Shown here: in pieces, positions 1-6,634 of the stretch
Layout: each line of letters begins with the position of its first letter
Position numbering within the stretch: position 1 is the stretch's first letter
Assembly (NCBI GenBank): GCA_030612785.1
Contig: JAUWNF010000067.1
Coordinates: 1-10,795 of the forward strand
DNA length: 10,795 nt
Reading direction: 5' to 3'
From: Phycisphaerales bacterium
GTDB lineage: Bacteria > Planctomycetota > Phycisphaerae > UBA1845
The notes under the pieces: generated by a model
Told to the model about the DNA's origin: nothing
The model's database searches: none
What the model saw: only the letters and a program-made list of their open reading frames with translations
Position numbers and translations under genes: made by a program

Positions 1-1
1 T

Positions 2-634
2 CTGGCCCGAGAGCGCGGCGTCCCCGTCACCATTGTCGAGGTGGGCTGGTTCCCGCAGAGAAAGTGGTACCACCTCGACCACCTGGGCATCAACGCCAAA
101 TCCTCGCTGATGACCGACGACTTAACGTGGGTCACGCAAGCGCACCTGGCCCGTCTCGACGAGTTCGCCAGCGAATACCTGAGCGGTCGGTCCTGGAGCG
201 GTTCGGGCGAGTACGTGCTGTGCCCGCTGCAACTGGAGGAAGACACCAACATCCAGGAGCACTCGCCGTTTGGGAACATGCAGGCGTTCATCGACCACGT
301 GGAGCGGGTGATGTTCCCGGCCGAGACGGTGGTGTTCAAGGCGCACCCGGTCGCGGCGCAGCGCCGGTACCGCACCCGCACGCCGATCGTTCGCGGCGGC
401 GACTTCCTCAAGATGGCCGGGAACGCCGACCGGGTGGTCGGCATCAACTCCACCTGCCTGCTGGAGGCGGTGATGATGGGCGTGCCCACCACGGCGCTGG
501 GAGAAGGGTTCCTGACCGCCCACCGGGGCCGTGAGCACAAGCTGCTGGCCGCGTTGGTGGACCGGCAGATCCCGGTCGGATCGACCGACGTCGGACGGTG
601 GGTCGAACCCTACCTGAAGGGAGAGACGGGGTGA
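2..634 (+). CDS. Capsule polysaccharide synthesis-type (KpsC/KpsS-like) transferase, 5' partial
   Basis: The frame is open from base 2, so the gene begins left of the window; the GTG at 41 is an internal Val, not a convincing start, because conserved sequence begins right around it. About 210 C-terminal residues are present. The motifs fit the Capsule_synth family (KpsC/KpsS/LpsZ, Kdo or related sugar transferases of capsule export): a GWF...WYHLDHLGINAKSS segment near 44-108, a strand-like VLCPLQLEEDTNI (nt 215-253), FKAHP near 335-349, and GINSTCLLEAVMMGVP at 440-487, the region that in this family binds the sugar nucleotide. I infer that it adds sugar units to a surface or lipid-linked glycan in the cytoplasm. 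The stop overlaps the next start (GTGA), so the two are translationally coupled. The family is fairly secure; donor and acceptor sugars are unknown. Confidence 0.72.
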   Translation: MARERGVPVTIVEVGWFPQRKWYHLDHLGINAKSSLMTDDLTWVTQAHLARLDEFASEYLSGRSWSGSGEYVLCPLQLEEDTNIQEHSPFGNMQAFIDHVERVMFPAETVVFKAHPVAAQRRYRTRTPIVRGGDFLKMAGNADRVVGINSTCLLEAVMMGVPTTALGEGFLTAHRGREHKLLAALVDRQIPVGSTDVGRWVEPYLKGETG

Positions 635-1275
635 GCCGGCTGACCGAGAGAGTGTGTCCGGTCTTCCGCAACGACGACGTGTCGGCCGACACCGAGGTCG
701 AGTCGTTCGAGGCGTTCTGCGCCCTGTTCGACCGGTACGGGTTCCGGCAGTTGCACGGGGTCACCATCTGGGGGCCGGTGGCCAATCCGACCGGCGAGAA
801 CCGACTGTTTGCCAAAGGCAAGCAGGGGATCATCGAGCACTGCAACCGCCACATCGAGAGTAATCCCGAGATCATCGAGTTTCTCAATGGACGCGACGAC
901 GAGCTCGCCGCCCACGGCTATCACCACATCTGCTACGCCCACGAGGCCTACGACACCCAGATGGCCGAACTGGAGAAGACCCTGGAGGCGTTGGCCCGGC
1001 TCTTCCCCCGCAAAGAAGTCCGCGTGTTCATCCCGCCGTTCAACGCCAGCAACCAACACACGCGGCGGGTATGCGAGAGGCTGGGCCTGGAGATCAACGA
1101 CGCCTCCGGTTCGATCCTGCTGGAGAATGCCGGCGTGCCCCGACCGGACTGGCTGGGCAAAACGCTGCGCTACCACTACTGGAAGTACGGGACCAAGGTC
1201 CCGTACGCCACGCTGACCGAGCAACTCGCAGCCATCCATGAGTTCCTGCGCGCATCGGAGAATGATGATGAGTGA
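631..1275 (+). CDS. Polysaccharide deacetylase-like (NodB-fold) protein
   Basis: 214 residues from the GTG at 631, which overlaps the previous stop and follows a purine-rich AAGGGAGAGA stretch; the in-frame GTG at 598 would add 11 residues inside the upstream gene and is less likely. Three spaced motifs match carbohydrate esterase 4 / DUF2334-type deacetylases: FRNDDV (residues 12-17) in place of TFDDG, supplying the Asp pair; AAHGYHH (93-99), the H-x2-3-H metal-binding pair; and FIPPFNASN (133-141), like the RPPFG motif. Members use a divalent metal to remove N- or O-acetyl groups from sugars. The size is near the minimal catalytic barrel and no signal peptide is visible, so it probably acts in the cytoplasm on a nucleotide-sugar, lipid-linked sugar or nascent glycan. 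Its C-terminus is acidic (ENDDE) because those codons double as the start region of the next gene. Confidence 0.72.
   Translation: MSRLTERVCPVFRNDDVSADTEVESFEAFCALFDRYGFRQLHGVTIWGPVANPTGENRLFAKGKQGIIEHCNRHIESNPEIIEFLNGRDDELAAHGYHHICYAHEAYDTQMAELEKTLEALARLFPRKEVRVFIPPFNASNQHTRRVCERLGLEINDASGSILLENAGVPRPDWLGKTLRYHYWKYGTKVPYATLTEQLAAIHEFLRASENDDE
1257..1270 (+). promoter_or_regulatory. Ribosome binding site and triple ATG start of the next gene
   Basis: GGAG at 1257-1260 precedes three in-frame ATG codons at 1262, 1265 and 1268. Only the last has a normal spacing (7 bases), which is why I start the following methyltransferase at 1268. The same bases in the other frame encode the acidic ENDDE end of the deacetylase. 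Confidence 0.55.
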
Positions 1276-2059
1276 TCTGGCCGCCGTTGAAGTGGACCTG
1301 ATCGAGTATCTGGCCTTCAAGACCAACGCCGAAGTCGGGTGCGTCGAAAAGCTGTACCGTCAGACCAAGCACCGGTTTGACTTCAGGAGCGCGGGCTTCC
1401 GCGCCCTGCTGCTCAACACGATCCCCGACCTGTTCGCCTGCATGGTTCCCGGCACCGACGACGCGGCCCTGTTCGCCCGGTACCGGCTGGTTCAACTGCC
1501 GTATCTCTACCGCATGGTGTCCTACGAAGTGCAGGAACGTAGCGCCGGTCGCAGCCTGGGCGACCAGATCGGAACGCCCATGGAGATCGCCGGCTGGAGT
1601 CCGCACTACCGGCAAGGCGTCGAGGGGAGGTGGCTGCGGGACTACGGCTGCGGGACGGCCAGCCGCAGCTTTGATTTCGCCAGGCGGCACGGGGTCAACG
1701 TCATCCTGGTGGACCTCGACACCATGGGGCTGGAGTTCGCCGCCTGGCGGATGAACAAACATGGCATCAACTGCCGGACCGTGGCGGTCACACCCGAGGT
1801 CCCCCACCCGGTGCTGCCGCCGTGCGACCTGGCCGTCCTGTTCAACGCCATCGAGCACGTCAGGAAGCCGGCAACGGTACTGGAGAATATCCACCACGCC
1901 CTGCCCGCCGGCGGGTGCCTGAAGATCAACAACATCCGCCACCAGCAGATGGTCGAGTGGCAACACCTTACCCCGGACATGAAGGAGGCCCGTGCCTGGC
2001 TCGCCGCCCACGTGGAGCAGGTGAGCCCCACGGTGTTCAGGAAGAAGCCCGATGGCTAA
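1268..2059 (+). CDS. Class I SAM-dependent methyltransferase (first of two)
   Basis: 263 residues. A Rossmann methyltransferase core occupies the second half: DYGCGTASRS (residues 125-134) is motif I, the glycine-rich SAM loop; VILVDLD (145-151) gives the acidic residue for the ribose hydroxyls; and LFNAIEHVRKP around 191-201 matches motif IV, followed by LPAGGCLKINN, typical of the strand after motif IV in small-molecule methyltransferases (Methyltransf_11/12/25 group). The first 120 residues are a predicted helical N-terminal region I do not recognise; such extensions often form the substrate lid. The core has no DPPY/NPPY motif, so I do not call it a DNA N-methyltransferase. Its setting between a deacetylase and glycosyltransferases suggests methylation of a sugar. 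Overlaps the upstream stop by 8 bases. An alternative start is the ATG at 1238. Confidence 0.75.
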   Translation: MSDLAAVEVDLIEYLAFKTNAEVGCVEKLYRQTKHRFDFRSAGFRALLLNTIPDLFACMVPGTDDAALFARYRLVQLPYLYRMVSYEVQERSAGRSLGDQIGTPMEIAGWSPHYRQGVEGRWLRDYGCGTASRSFDFARRHGVNVILVDLDTMGLEFAAWRMNKHGINCRTVAVTPEVPHPVLPPCDLAVLFNAIEHVRKPATVLENIHHALPAGGCLKINNIRHQQMVEWQHLTPDMKEARAWLAAHVEQVSPTVFRKKPDG

Positions 2060-2654
2060 GGACAACATCAGTCCGCTGGTGCGACGCAGCGTTGCCCAGG
2101 GGCGAGGCCCGAACTGCTACAACTTCGCACCCCCTACCAACACCTACTACCAACTGATCGCTTCGCTCGTCCCCGAAGATGCCCGCAAGGGTTTGGACGT
2201 CGGCTGTTTCCTCGGCGACTTCAGCAGCCACCTGGTGCAGCGCGGGCTGCTCGCCGAAGTGGATTGCGTCGATCTGTCGCCGGCGGCCATCGAGCACGCC
2301 CGGAAACGACACCGCGACCCGCGCCTGCGGTTCTCGGTGGGTGACGCCGAGACCTACCAGCCGCAAGGGGATTACGACGTCGTGCTGCTAATGGGGATTC
2401 TGGAACGGTTCACGCTCGAGCGCGTCGTGGCCATCATGCGAAACATCCATGCGCACACCCGGTACGTCCTGGTCACGTTCACCGAGCAGTGCATGCGCCA
2501 CTTCAGCGTGGCCGAGTTCCACCACGAGTGCCGAACGCTGTTTCGACTGAAAAAGCAGGTGACCTACACCATCTGCGAACGGGAAGCTTTTGAGGCCGGA
2601 CTCAGGCCGCAGACCAACCACCACACCTTCGTCCTGCTGGGGAGGATCGAATGA
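2052..2654 (+). CDS. Class I SAM-dependent methyltransferase (second of two)
   Basis: 200 residues, starting inside the end of the preceding gene (ATGGCTAA, 8-base overlap) and ending in an ATGA overlap with the next. The protein is essentially only the methyltransferase core: LDVGCFLGDFSSHL (residues 48-61) is motif I, CVDLSPAAIEHAR (72-84) is motif II with Asp74 expected to bind the SAM ribose, GDAETY (around 97-102) is motif III, and DYDVVLLMGILERF (107-120) is motif IV. It is unlike its upstream neighbour in length and motif details, so the two are not a recent tandem duplication. The C-terminal strand region contains THHTFVLLGRIE-like sequence, typical of the last strand of the fold. Role inferred from context: methylation of a sugar or other small group on a glycan; the true substrate cannot be read from sequence. 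Confidence 0.78.
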   Translation: MAKDNISPLVRRSVAQGRGPNCYNFAPPTNTYYQLIASLVPEDARKGLDVGCFLGDFSSHLVQRGLLAEVDCVDLSPAAIEHARKRHRDPRLRFSVGDAETYQPQGDYDVVLLMGILERFTLERVVAIMRNIHAHTRYVLVTFTEQCMRHFSVAEFHHECRTLFRLKKQVTYTICEREAFEAGLRPQTNHHTFVLLGRIE

Positions 2655-3514
2655 AGAACGTCGAGGGGATTGAAGCGTTCGACATACCATCCGAGTTCAA
2701 CATCAAGAACGAAAACGGCCTGGGGGCGGGGGCCATGATGCGTCTCCGCGACGAGGCGGAGTACGTCGTGCCCTGTCTGCTGGCGGTACGCGACTGCTTC
2801 GACGAGATCGTAATCGTGCTCAACCGCACGACCGACAGGACCCGCGAACTGATCGAGGCCCTGGACCCGCCCAACTGCCGAATCTACGAGTACCCCTTCG
2901 AGATCGCCTTCCGCGGCCCGGACCACACCGCGGTCCCGCCGAACTCGGTCCATCACTCCGCCTATTTCTACAACTGGTGTCTCAGCAAACTGCGCTGCAA
3001 CTGGGCCGCCAAGTGGGACGGGGACAACGTCGCCTTGCCGGGCTCCAAAGACACGATTCGGCTGATTCGGGGCGGCGCCTATGACGTAATCGAGAACTGT
3101 GCGTGGGACCTGGTGGGGCCGGCGATCGACATGCTGGGTTCGCAGGAGCGGGTGTCTTATGAGGGTCGCATCTTCCGCGTCGGGCCCGGCGTGCGCTACG
3201 GACCCAGCGGCAACGGGTACACGCAAGCTCTCAACGTCGCCCCGCGCTCGCGCCGATTCCGACAAGTTGATCCGACGTTTCTGCACCTGAAATGGGCCAA
3301 GCGCAATCCCACGTGCTACTGGCCCGAGAACTGGAGAAGGATAGCTCACTTCCGGGCGATCGCGGATCGGCATCGACCGAAGAGGCGGTACACCGGCCCG
3401 TACCCGCAAGTCCTGCTCGACTACCTCGCCGTCAACAAGGACCCCGTGGCCCTGATCGAGATGTACGCGGACGGCCGGCGCGATCCGCTCAAGTGTGTTA
3501 CCCGGCGGGAGTAG
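2651..3514 (+). CDS. GT-A fold (family 2-like) glycosyltransferase
   Basis: 287 residues. The N-terminal half has the GT2 layout: MMRLRDEAEYVVPCL (residues 29-43), the usual first strand and helix with an Arg-Asp-Glu pattern; FDEIVIVLNRTTDRT (50-64), matching the D-I-V-V-D-x-S-D-G/T-D-x-T element that binds UDP; and a WDGDN motif (122-126) carrying the DxD that coordinates the metal and the sugar diphosphate. The C-terminal half has no membrane segments, so it is a soluble cytoplasmic or peripheral enzyme, not a polymerising synthase. GT2-like proteins of this type are common in phage and O-antigen clusters. A 4-base gap separates it from the next gene. The donor sugar is unknown. Confidence 0.75.
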   Translation: MKNVEGIEAFDIPSEFNIKNENGLGAGAMMRLRDEAEYVVPCLLAVRDCFDEIVIVLNRTTDRTRELIEALDPPNCRIYEYPFEIAFRGPDHTAVPPNSVHHSAYFYNWCLSKLRCNWAAKWDGDNVALPGSKDTIRLIRGGAYDVIENCAWDLVGPAIDMLGSQERVSYEGRIFRVGPGVRYGPSGNGYTQALNVAPRSRRFRQVDPTFLHLKWAKRNPTCYWPENWRRIAHFRAIADRHRPKRRYTGPYPQVLLDYLAVNKDPVALIEMYADGRRDPLKCVTRRE

Positions 3515-3518
3515 CGAG

Positions 3519-4292
3519 ATGAGTGACAGACACCAAGTCCTTGTCACCATGGACAGCCTGCGGTGGGACGTCTTCGCCGCCGCGCTGATGCCGTTCCTCA
3601 AAGCGTTTCCCTACGCGCAGGCGCTGACCCACGGGAGCTACACGCTCCCAGCCCATGCGGCGTTCTTCGCCGGTCGGCTGCCCTGCACGTTCGCGGGGTC
3701 GTTCGACACCTGCGCCCGGTCGAACCGCACACCGGAGGGGATGCCACAGTGGCGATTGAACAACCCCGAGACGCCCGGACCGGGACGATATCAACTTGTC
3801 GGCCGGAACATCGTCGAGGGGTTCAAGCGCAAGGGATACGAGACCATCGGCACCGGTGGGGTGTCGTGGTTCGACCCCGGCAAACCCGCGTATGTTCAGG
3901 CCATCGACGACTTCGAGCGCTACCGCTGGTTCGGCGGCTTCACTCACGGGGCCGAGCAGGTGGACTGGATAATCGAAAAAGTGGCGGCTTCCGATAGGCC
4001 GTGCTTCGTGTTCATCAACTTCGGCGAGACCCACCATCCGTTCCGCACCTCCGAGTCCGACCCACGGACCGAGTACGCCCACGGGTTCCGGCGCTGCTTC
4101 GAGGCCCAGCGCCGCTGCGCCGAGCATCTCGACCGTCTGCTTGAAAGGCTCTTCTCGGCCGGGTCCATGAAGCACGCCGACGCCGTCGTGTGCGCCGATC
4201 ACGGGGATTGTTTCGGAGAGGACGGGCTGTGGGGCCACACCTTCGCCCACGCCAAGGTGCTGGAGGTCCCCATCGTGAAAGTGAGCACGTAG
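3519..4292 (+). CDS. Short alkaline phosphatase/sulfatase-superfamily enzyme
   Basis: 257 residues; the ATG at 3519 follows GGGAG (3507-3511) with 7-base spacing, better than the GTG at 3495. Visible superfamily signatures: LVTMDSLRWDVF (8-19) with metal-ligand Asp12; GSYTLPAHAAFFAGRLP (39-55), the nucleophile loop with Thr42 where sulfatases carry Cys or Ser; FINFGETHHPF; and CADHGDCFGEDGLWGH (225-240), the Asp-His metal pair plus a later His. Thr at the nucleophile position and no C-x-P-S-R suggest it is not a classical sulfatase but closer to phosphodiesterases or phosphoethanolamine/phosphoglycerol transferases. It lacks the N-terminal membrane helices of EptA or LtaS and is much shorter than the usual 400-600 residues, ending soon after the last metal ligand. 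I infer addition or removal of a phospho- or sulfo-group on the glycan made by its neighbours. Its stop abuts the polymerase start (TAGATG). Confidence 0.68.
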   Translation: MSDRHQVLVTMDSLRWDVFAAALMPFLKAFPYAQALTHGSYTLPAHAAFFAGRLPCTFAGSFDTCARSNRTPEGMPQWRLNNPETPGPGRYQLVGRNIVEGFKRKGYETIGTGGVSWFDPGKPAYVQAIDDFERYRWFGGFTHGAEQVDWIIEKVAASDRPCFVFINFGETHHPFRTSESDPRTEYAHGFRRCFEAQRRCAEHLDRLLERLFSAGSMKHADAVVCADHGDCFGEDGLWGHTFAHAKVLEVPIVKVST

Positions 4293-6584
4293 ATGGGCAA
4301 GAGGATCACGTTCAAATCGTGCAAGTGCGTCGTCGAGCGCGGCAAGCTCGACGTCAACCGCCTGCCGCTGGACTGCGCGGCGACCTGGCGGCTGTTGGCT
4401 TCCGGTCTGACCGTGGGCGTATTCCAGTTGGAGCGGCACCTGGGCCAGGAGTGGTCCAGGAAGGTGCGGCCCACGAACATCCATCAACTGGCCGACCTGG
4501 TCGCGCTATTGCGTCCGGGCTGTCTCGAATCCGGTATGACCGTGGAGTATTGCCGGGTCAAGGCGGGGGAGCAGGAAGCCGAGTACATCCACCCCGCGCT
4601 GAAGCCCATCCTGGAAGAAACCCACGGATGCCTGGTCTACCAGGAGCAGGCCATTCGCATCGCGGTCGAGATCGCGGGCTTTTCCCTGGCCGAGGCCGAC
4701 AACCTGCGCAAGGGCATCGGCAAGAAGATCCCCGAGGTCATCGCGGAGTTGCGGACCAAGTTCATCGACAAGGCGGTGCAGAAGGGGCTGGTCACGCGCG
4801 AGCAGGCCGAGGAAATCTTCGGCTGGATCGAGAAGTTTCAGAGGTATGGGTTCAACCGCTGCATCGCTGGTGACACTGTGATCTGTCGCCACGGTCGCCG
4901 TGCTCGCCGATACCACTTCAGCGTCGAAGAGATGTACCGAATCCGCAACGATCTGGAGTACGCCAAGGCGACGGGCCATGAACAGCTACGGCGAAAATGG
5001 AATCGTCTGGGGAACTACGGGCACGGTCTGTCACTTTGCTCCGATGGCGGAATCCGCCCGAACGTCATTCGGGACATACAACCATCCGGCCGTCGTCGTG
5101 TCCTCAGAATCGTCTTGGATAACGGTGCGTCGATTCGCACCACGGACAACCACAAGTTCCCGACGCCTGACGGGACGAAGCGCGCCGATGGACTGAAGGT
5201 CGGCGACCAGCTCTACGTCTGCGGAGCGCATGAGCGCGGAAATGGAAGAGTTCGTAGAGCAGAGCAGGGCTATCCATCTGAACTGGTCGCCATCACGGAA
5301 ATCAGGGCCGATGGTGAAGAGGAAACGTATGACGTCACCATGGACGCCCCCCATCACACTTTTGTCACCGGAGGCGGCATCGTCACGTGCAACTCCCACG
5401 CCGTCAGCTATGGGATGATCGCCTACCAGACCGCCTGGCTGAAATGCCACTTCCCGTGCGAGTTCTTCACCAGCTACCTGACGTTCTCGCGGTACAAGGC
5501 CGATCCCAAAGAGGAGGTGTACAAGCTGGTCCAGGACGCCCGGCTGTTCGGCCTCACCGTGCTGCCGCCCGACGTGCGCCGGCGGAACGTCCACTTCGAG
5601 ATGACCGAGGACAAGAAGGCGATCGCCTTCGGCCTGAGCCACGTTCGCGGCGTCGGCCAGTCCGCCATCGAGAAAATCATCACCGGCGCCGACCTGGGCA
5701 CTTGGCCGAAGTTCCTGGCCGCGGTGCCGCAGTTCCACCGCAACGTAGGCGAGGCGTTGATCCGGTCGGGGGCCTGCGACGGCCACGGACTGACACGCAA
5801 CCGGATGATCCGGGAACTGGAGGTCGTGCTGGGGACCACTACGCGGGATAACACCGGCAAGAAGCAGGAACTCCGGGGTATGACGGCCAGGGAACGGGAG
5901 GCGTTCTTCGAGCGCTACGACGGCTCCCGGTCCGCCGCAGAGGTGATCGAACAGATGGTCGAGACAGCCCGGCGGCCGGCCCCGAAGACGCCTTCGGCGA
6001 TGAAAAAACCGGAGATCATTGAACGACTGGTGAGTCTGGGCGGTGACGAAGAGGCCCTGTCGGGGATGAAGAAGGCCGATCTGGTCAAGGCCCTCCGCGA
6101 GCACCCCGACTTCGAGGGCCCCAAGAGCAGGCGGCTGCGGATCAACGAGCAGCGGCAGTCCATCCTGCTGGACAAGGCCAAGGCGCTGCGGGTCGAGCAG
6201 GCCGACACGCACCTGGCCAAGTCCGCCGCCGAGAAGCACTACCTGGGAGTGGCTCTGTCCTGTTCGGCGGTGGACGACGCCGATCAGAGCATGGCCAGCC
6301 ACACCTGCCTGGACCTGGCCCGGAGCCCTGCCGGGACGGCGGTGCGCATCTGCGCCGTGATAGACGGCGTCAAACACACCAGGACCAAACGGGGCAACAA
6401 CCCCGGCCAGCCCATGTGCTTTCTCAACCTGTCGGACTCCACTTACACCGTGGACCACGCCGTCGTCTTCCCGGACGTGTACCGCCGGTTCAAGGCGCTG
6501 TGTAAGGAAGACTTCATCGTTTTAGTCGCGGGCGAGAAGCGCAATGGGTCGCTCATCGTCGGCGAAATCCACAAGTTACTCTGA
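4293..6584 (+). CDS. dnaE: DNA polymerase III alpha, C-terminal half, with in-frame mini-intein
   Basis: 763 residues; about 585 remain after intein removal, roughly half a normal DnaE (about 1160). Seen in order: GVFQLE (42-47), LVALLRPGCLESG (69-81), LVYQEQAIRIA (114-124), LRKGIGKK (138-145), YGFNR (185-189), the intein (190-367), SHAVSYGMIAYQTAWLK (368-384), the HhH-containing stretch HVRGVGQSAIEKI (450-462), a SAP-like insert (about 570-606), HYLGVALS (649-656), and an OB-fold-like end (about 684-760). These match the fingers, HhH and OB regions of bacterial DnaE. In E. coli the catalytic residues are Asp401, Asp403 and Asp555, all upstream of the point where this protein begins; the PHP domain is also absent. 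It therefore cannot polymerise alone, and the missing half is not in this window. The start abuts the upstream stop and the frame is intact throughout, so it looks like a genuine gene rather than decay. A tau- or clamp-binding motif was not identified. Confidence 0.85.
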   Translation: MGKRITFKSCKCVVERGKLDVNRLPLDCAATWRLLASGLTVGVFQLERHLGQEWSRKVRPTNIHQLADLVALLRPGCLESGMTVEYCRVKAGEQEAEYIHPALKPILEETHGCLVYQEQAIRIAVEIAGFSLAEADNLRKGIGKKIPEVIAELRTKFIDKAVQKGLVTREQAEEIFGWIEKFQRYGFNRCIAGDTVICRHGRRARRYHFSVEEMYRIRNDLEYAKATGHEQLRRKWNRLGNYGHGLSLCSDGGIRPNVIRDIQPSGRRRVLRIVLDNGASIRTTDNHKFPTPDGTKRADGLKVGDQLYVCGAHERGNGRVRRAEQGYPSELVAITEIRADGEEETYDVTMDAPHHTFVTGGGIVTCNSHAVSYGMIAYQTAWLKCHFPCEFFTSYLTFSRYKADPKEEVYKLVQDARLFGLTVLPPDVRRRNVHFEMTEDKKAIAFGLSHVRGVGQSAIEKIITGADLGTWPKFLAAVPQFHRNVGEALIRSGACDGHGLTRNRMIRELEVVLGTTTRDNTGKKQELRGMTAREREAFFERYDGSRSAAEVIEQMVETARRPAPKTPSAMKKPEIIERLVSLGGDEEALSGMKKADLVKALREHPDFEGPKSRRLRINEQRQSILLDKAKALRVEQADTHLAKSAAEKHYLGVALSCSAVDDADQSMASHTCLDLARSPAGTAVRICAVIDGVKHTRTKRGNNPGQPMCFLNLSDSTYTVDHAVVFPDVYRRFKALCKEDFIVLVAGEKRNGSLIVGEIHKLL
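4860..5393 (+). other. Mini-intein in DnaE (178 residues)
   Basis: Codons 190-367 of the polymerase gene. The N-terminal splice residue is Cys190 in CIAGDTVICRHG (block A, C-x-x-G-D-T). Block B is ASIRTTDNHKF, with Thr284 and His287 as the T-x-x-H motif that activates the first peptide bond; DGLKVGDQLYV follows. Block F is YDVTMDAPHHTF, and the intein ends GGGIVTCN with Asn367, followed by Ser368 (+1). Removing it restores YGFNR-SHAVSYG, matching the uninterrupted YGFNKSH of E. coli DnaE. The penultimate residue is Cys366 instead of the usual His. No LAGLIDADG motif is present and the stretch from block B to block F is short, so there is no homing endonuclease. Hand-counted GC over 4921-5340 is about 58%, against 67-73% in sampled flanking lines. 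Boundaries are secure; splicing efficiency is inferred. Confidence 0.9.
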
Positions 6585-6634
6585 CCATTTGTTTGAGTCG
6601 TCCGTACAACCTTATTGAAGGGAGGGAGATTCCA
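6585..6634 (+). promoter_or_regulatory. Leader of ssb with strong ribosome binding site
   Basis: The only intergenic gap longer than 5 bases in the window. It is less GC-rich than its surroundings and ends with GGAGGGAG at 6621-6628, 6 bases before the ssb ATG at 6635. This is the strongest Shine-Dalgarno in the window, which fits the high SSB output needed in replication. I see no convincing -35/-10 pair and no hairpin, so a promoter here is only possible. Confidence 0.5.

Noticed and set aside
1094..2068. Minus-strand open frame (324 codons) opposite the deacetylase and first methyltransferase
   Set aside because: It crosses two genes whose motifs are clear on the plus strand and has no family-like motif of its own.
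1268..2654. The two methyltransferases as a recent duplication
   Set aside because: Lengths, N-terminal regions and motif sequences differ throughout (DYGCGTAS versus LDVGCFLG), so they are separate families or old paralogues.
4293..4370. An IntC fragment of a split intein at the polymerase N-terminus, which could have joined the two halves by trans-splicing
   Set aside because: The first residues contain no block F/G pattern and no Asn followed by Cys, Ser or Thr at a plausible distance; DnaE homology starts within about 15 residues.
4200..4400. A frameshift joining the polymerase to an upstream N-terminal half
   Set aside because: All sequence upstream of 4293 is accounted for by the phosphatase-like gene; no catalytic DnaE motif appears in any frame before it.
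4900..5418. Other-frame plus-strand ORFs within the intein region, considered as a nested homing endonuclease gene
   Set aside because: The 98- and 62-codon frames show no LAGLIDADG, GIY-YIG or HNH motif, and the intein frame itself explains the sequence.
5031..6458. Minus-strand open frame (475 codons) opposite the polymerase gene
   Set aside because: It spans the intein/extein border of a well-conserved DnaE on the plus strand and has low-complexity Gly/Arg/Val/Pro composition typical of a shadow frame.
6585..6634. A promoter in the dnaE-ssb gap (TTGAGT at 6593 as a -35 box)
   Set aside because: No -10-like hexamer lies at 16-18 bases spacing; the gap is explained by the strong ribosome binding site, though a phage-specific promoter cannot be excluded.
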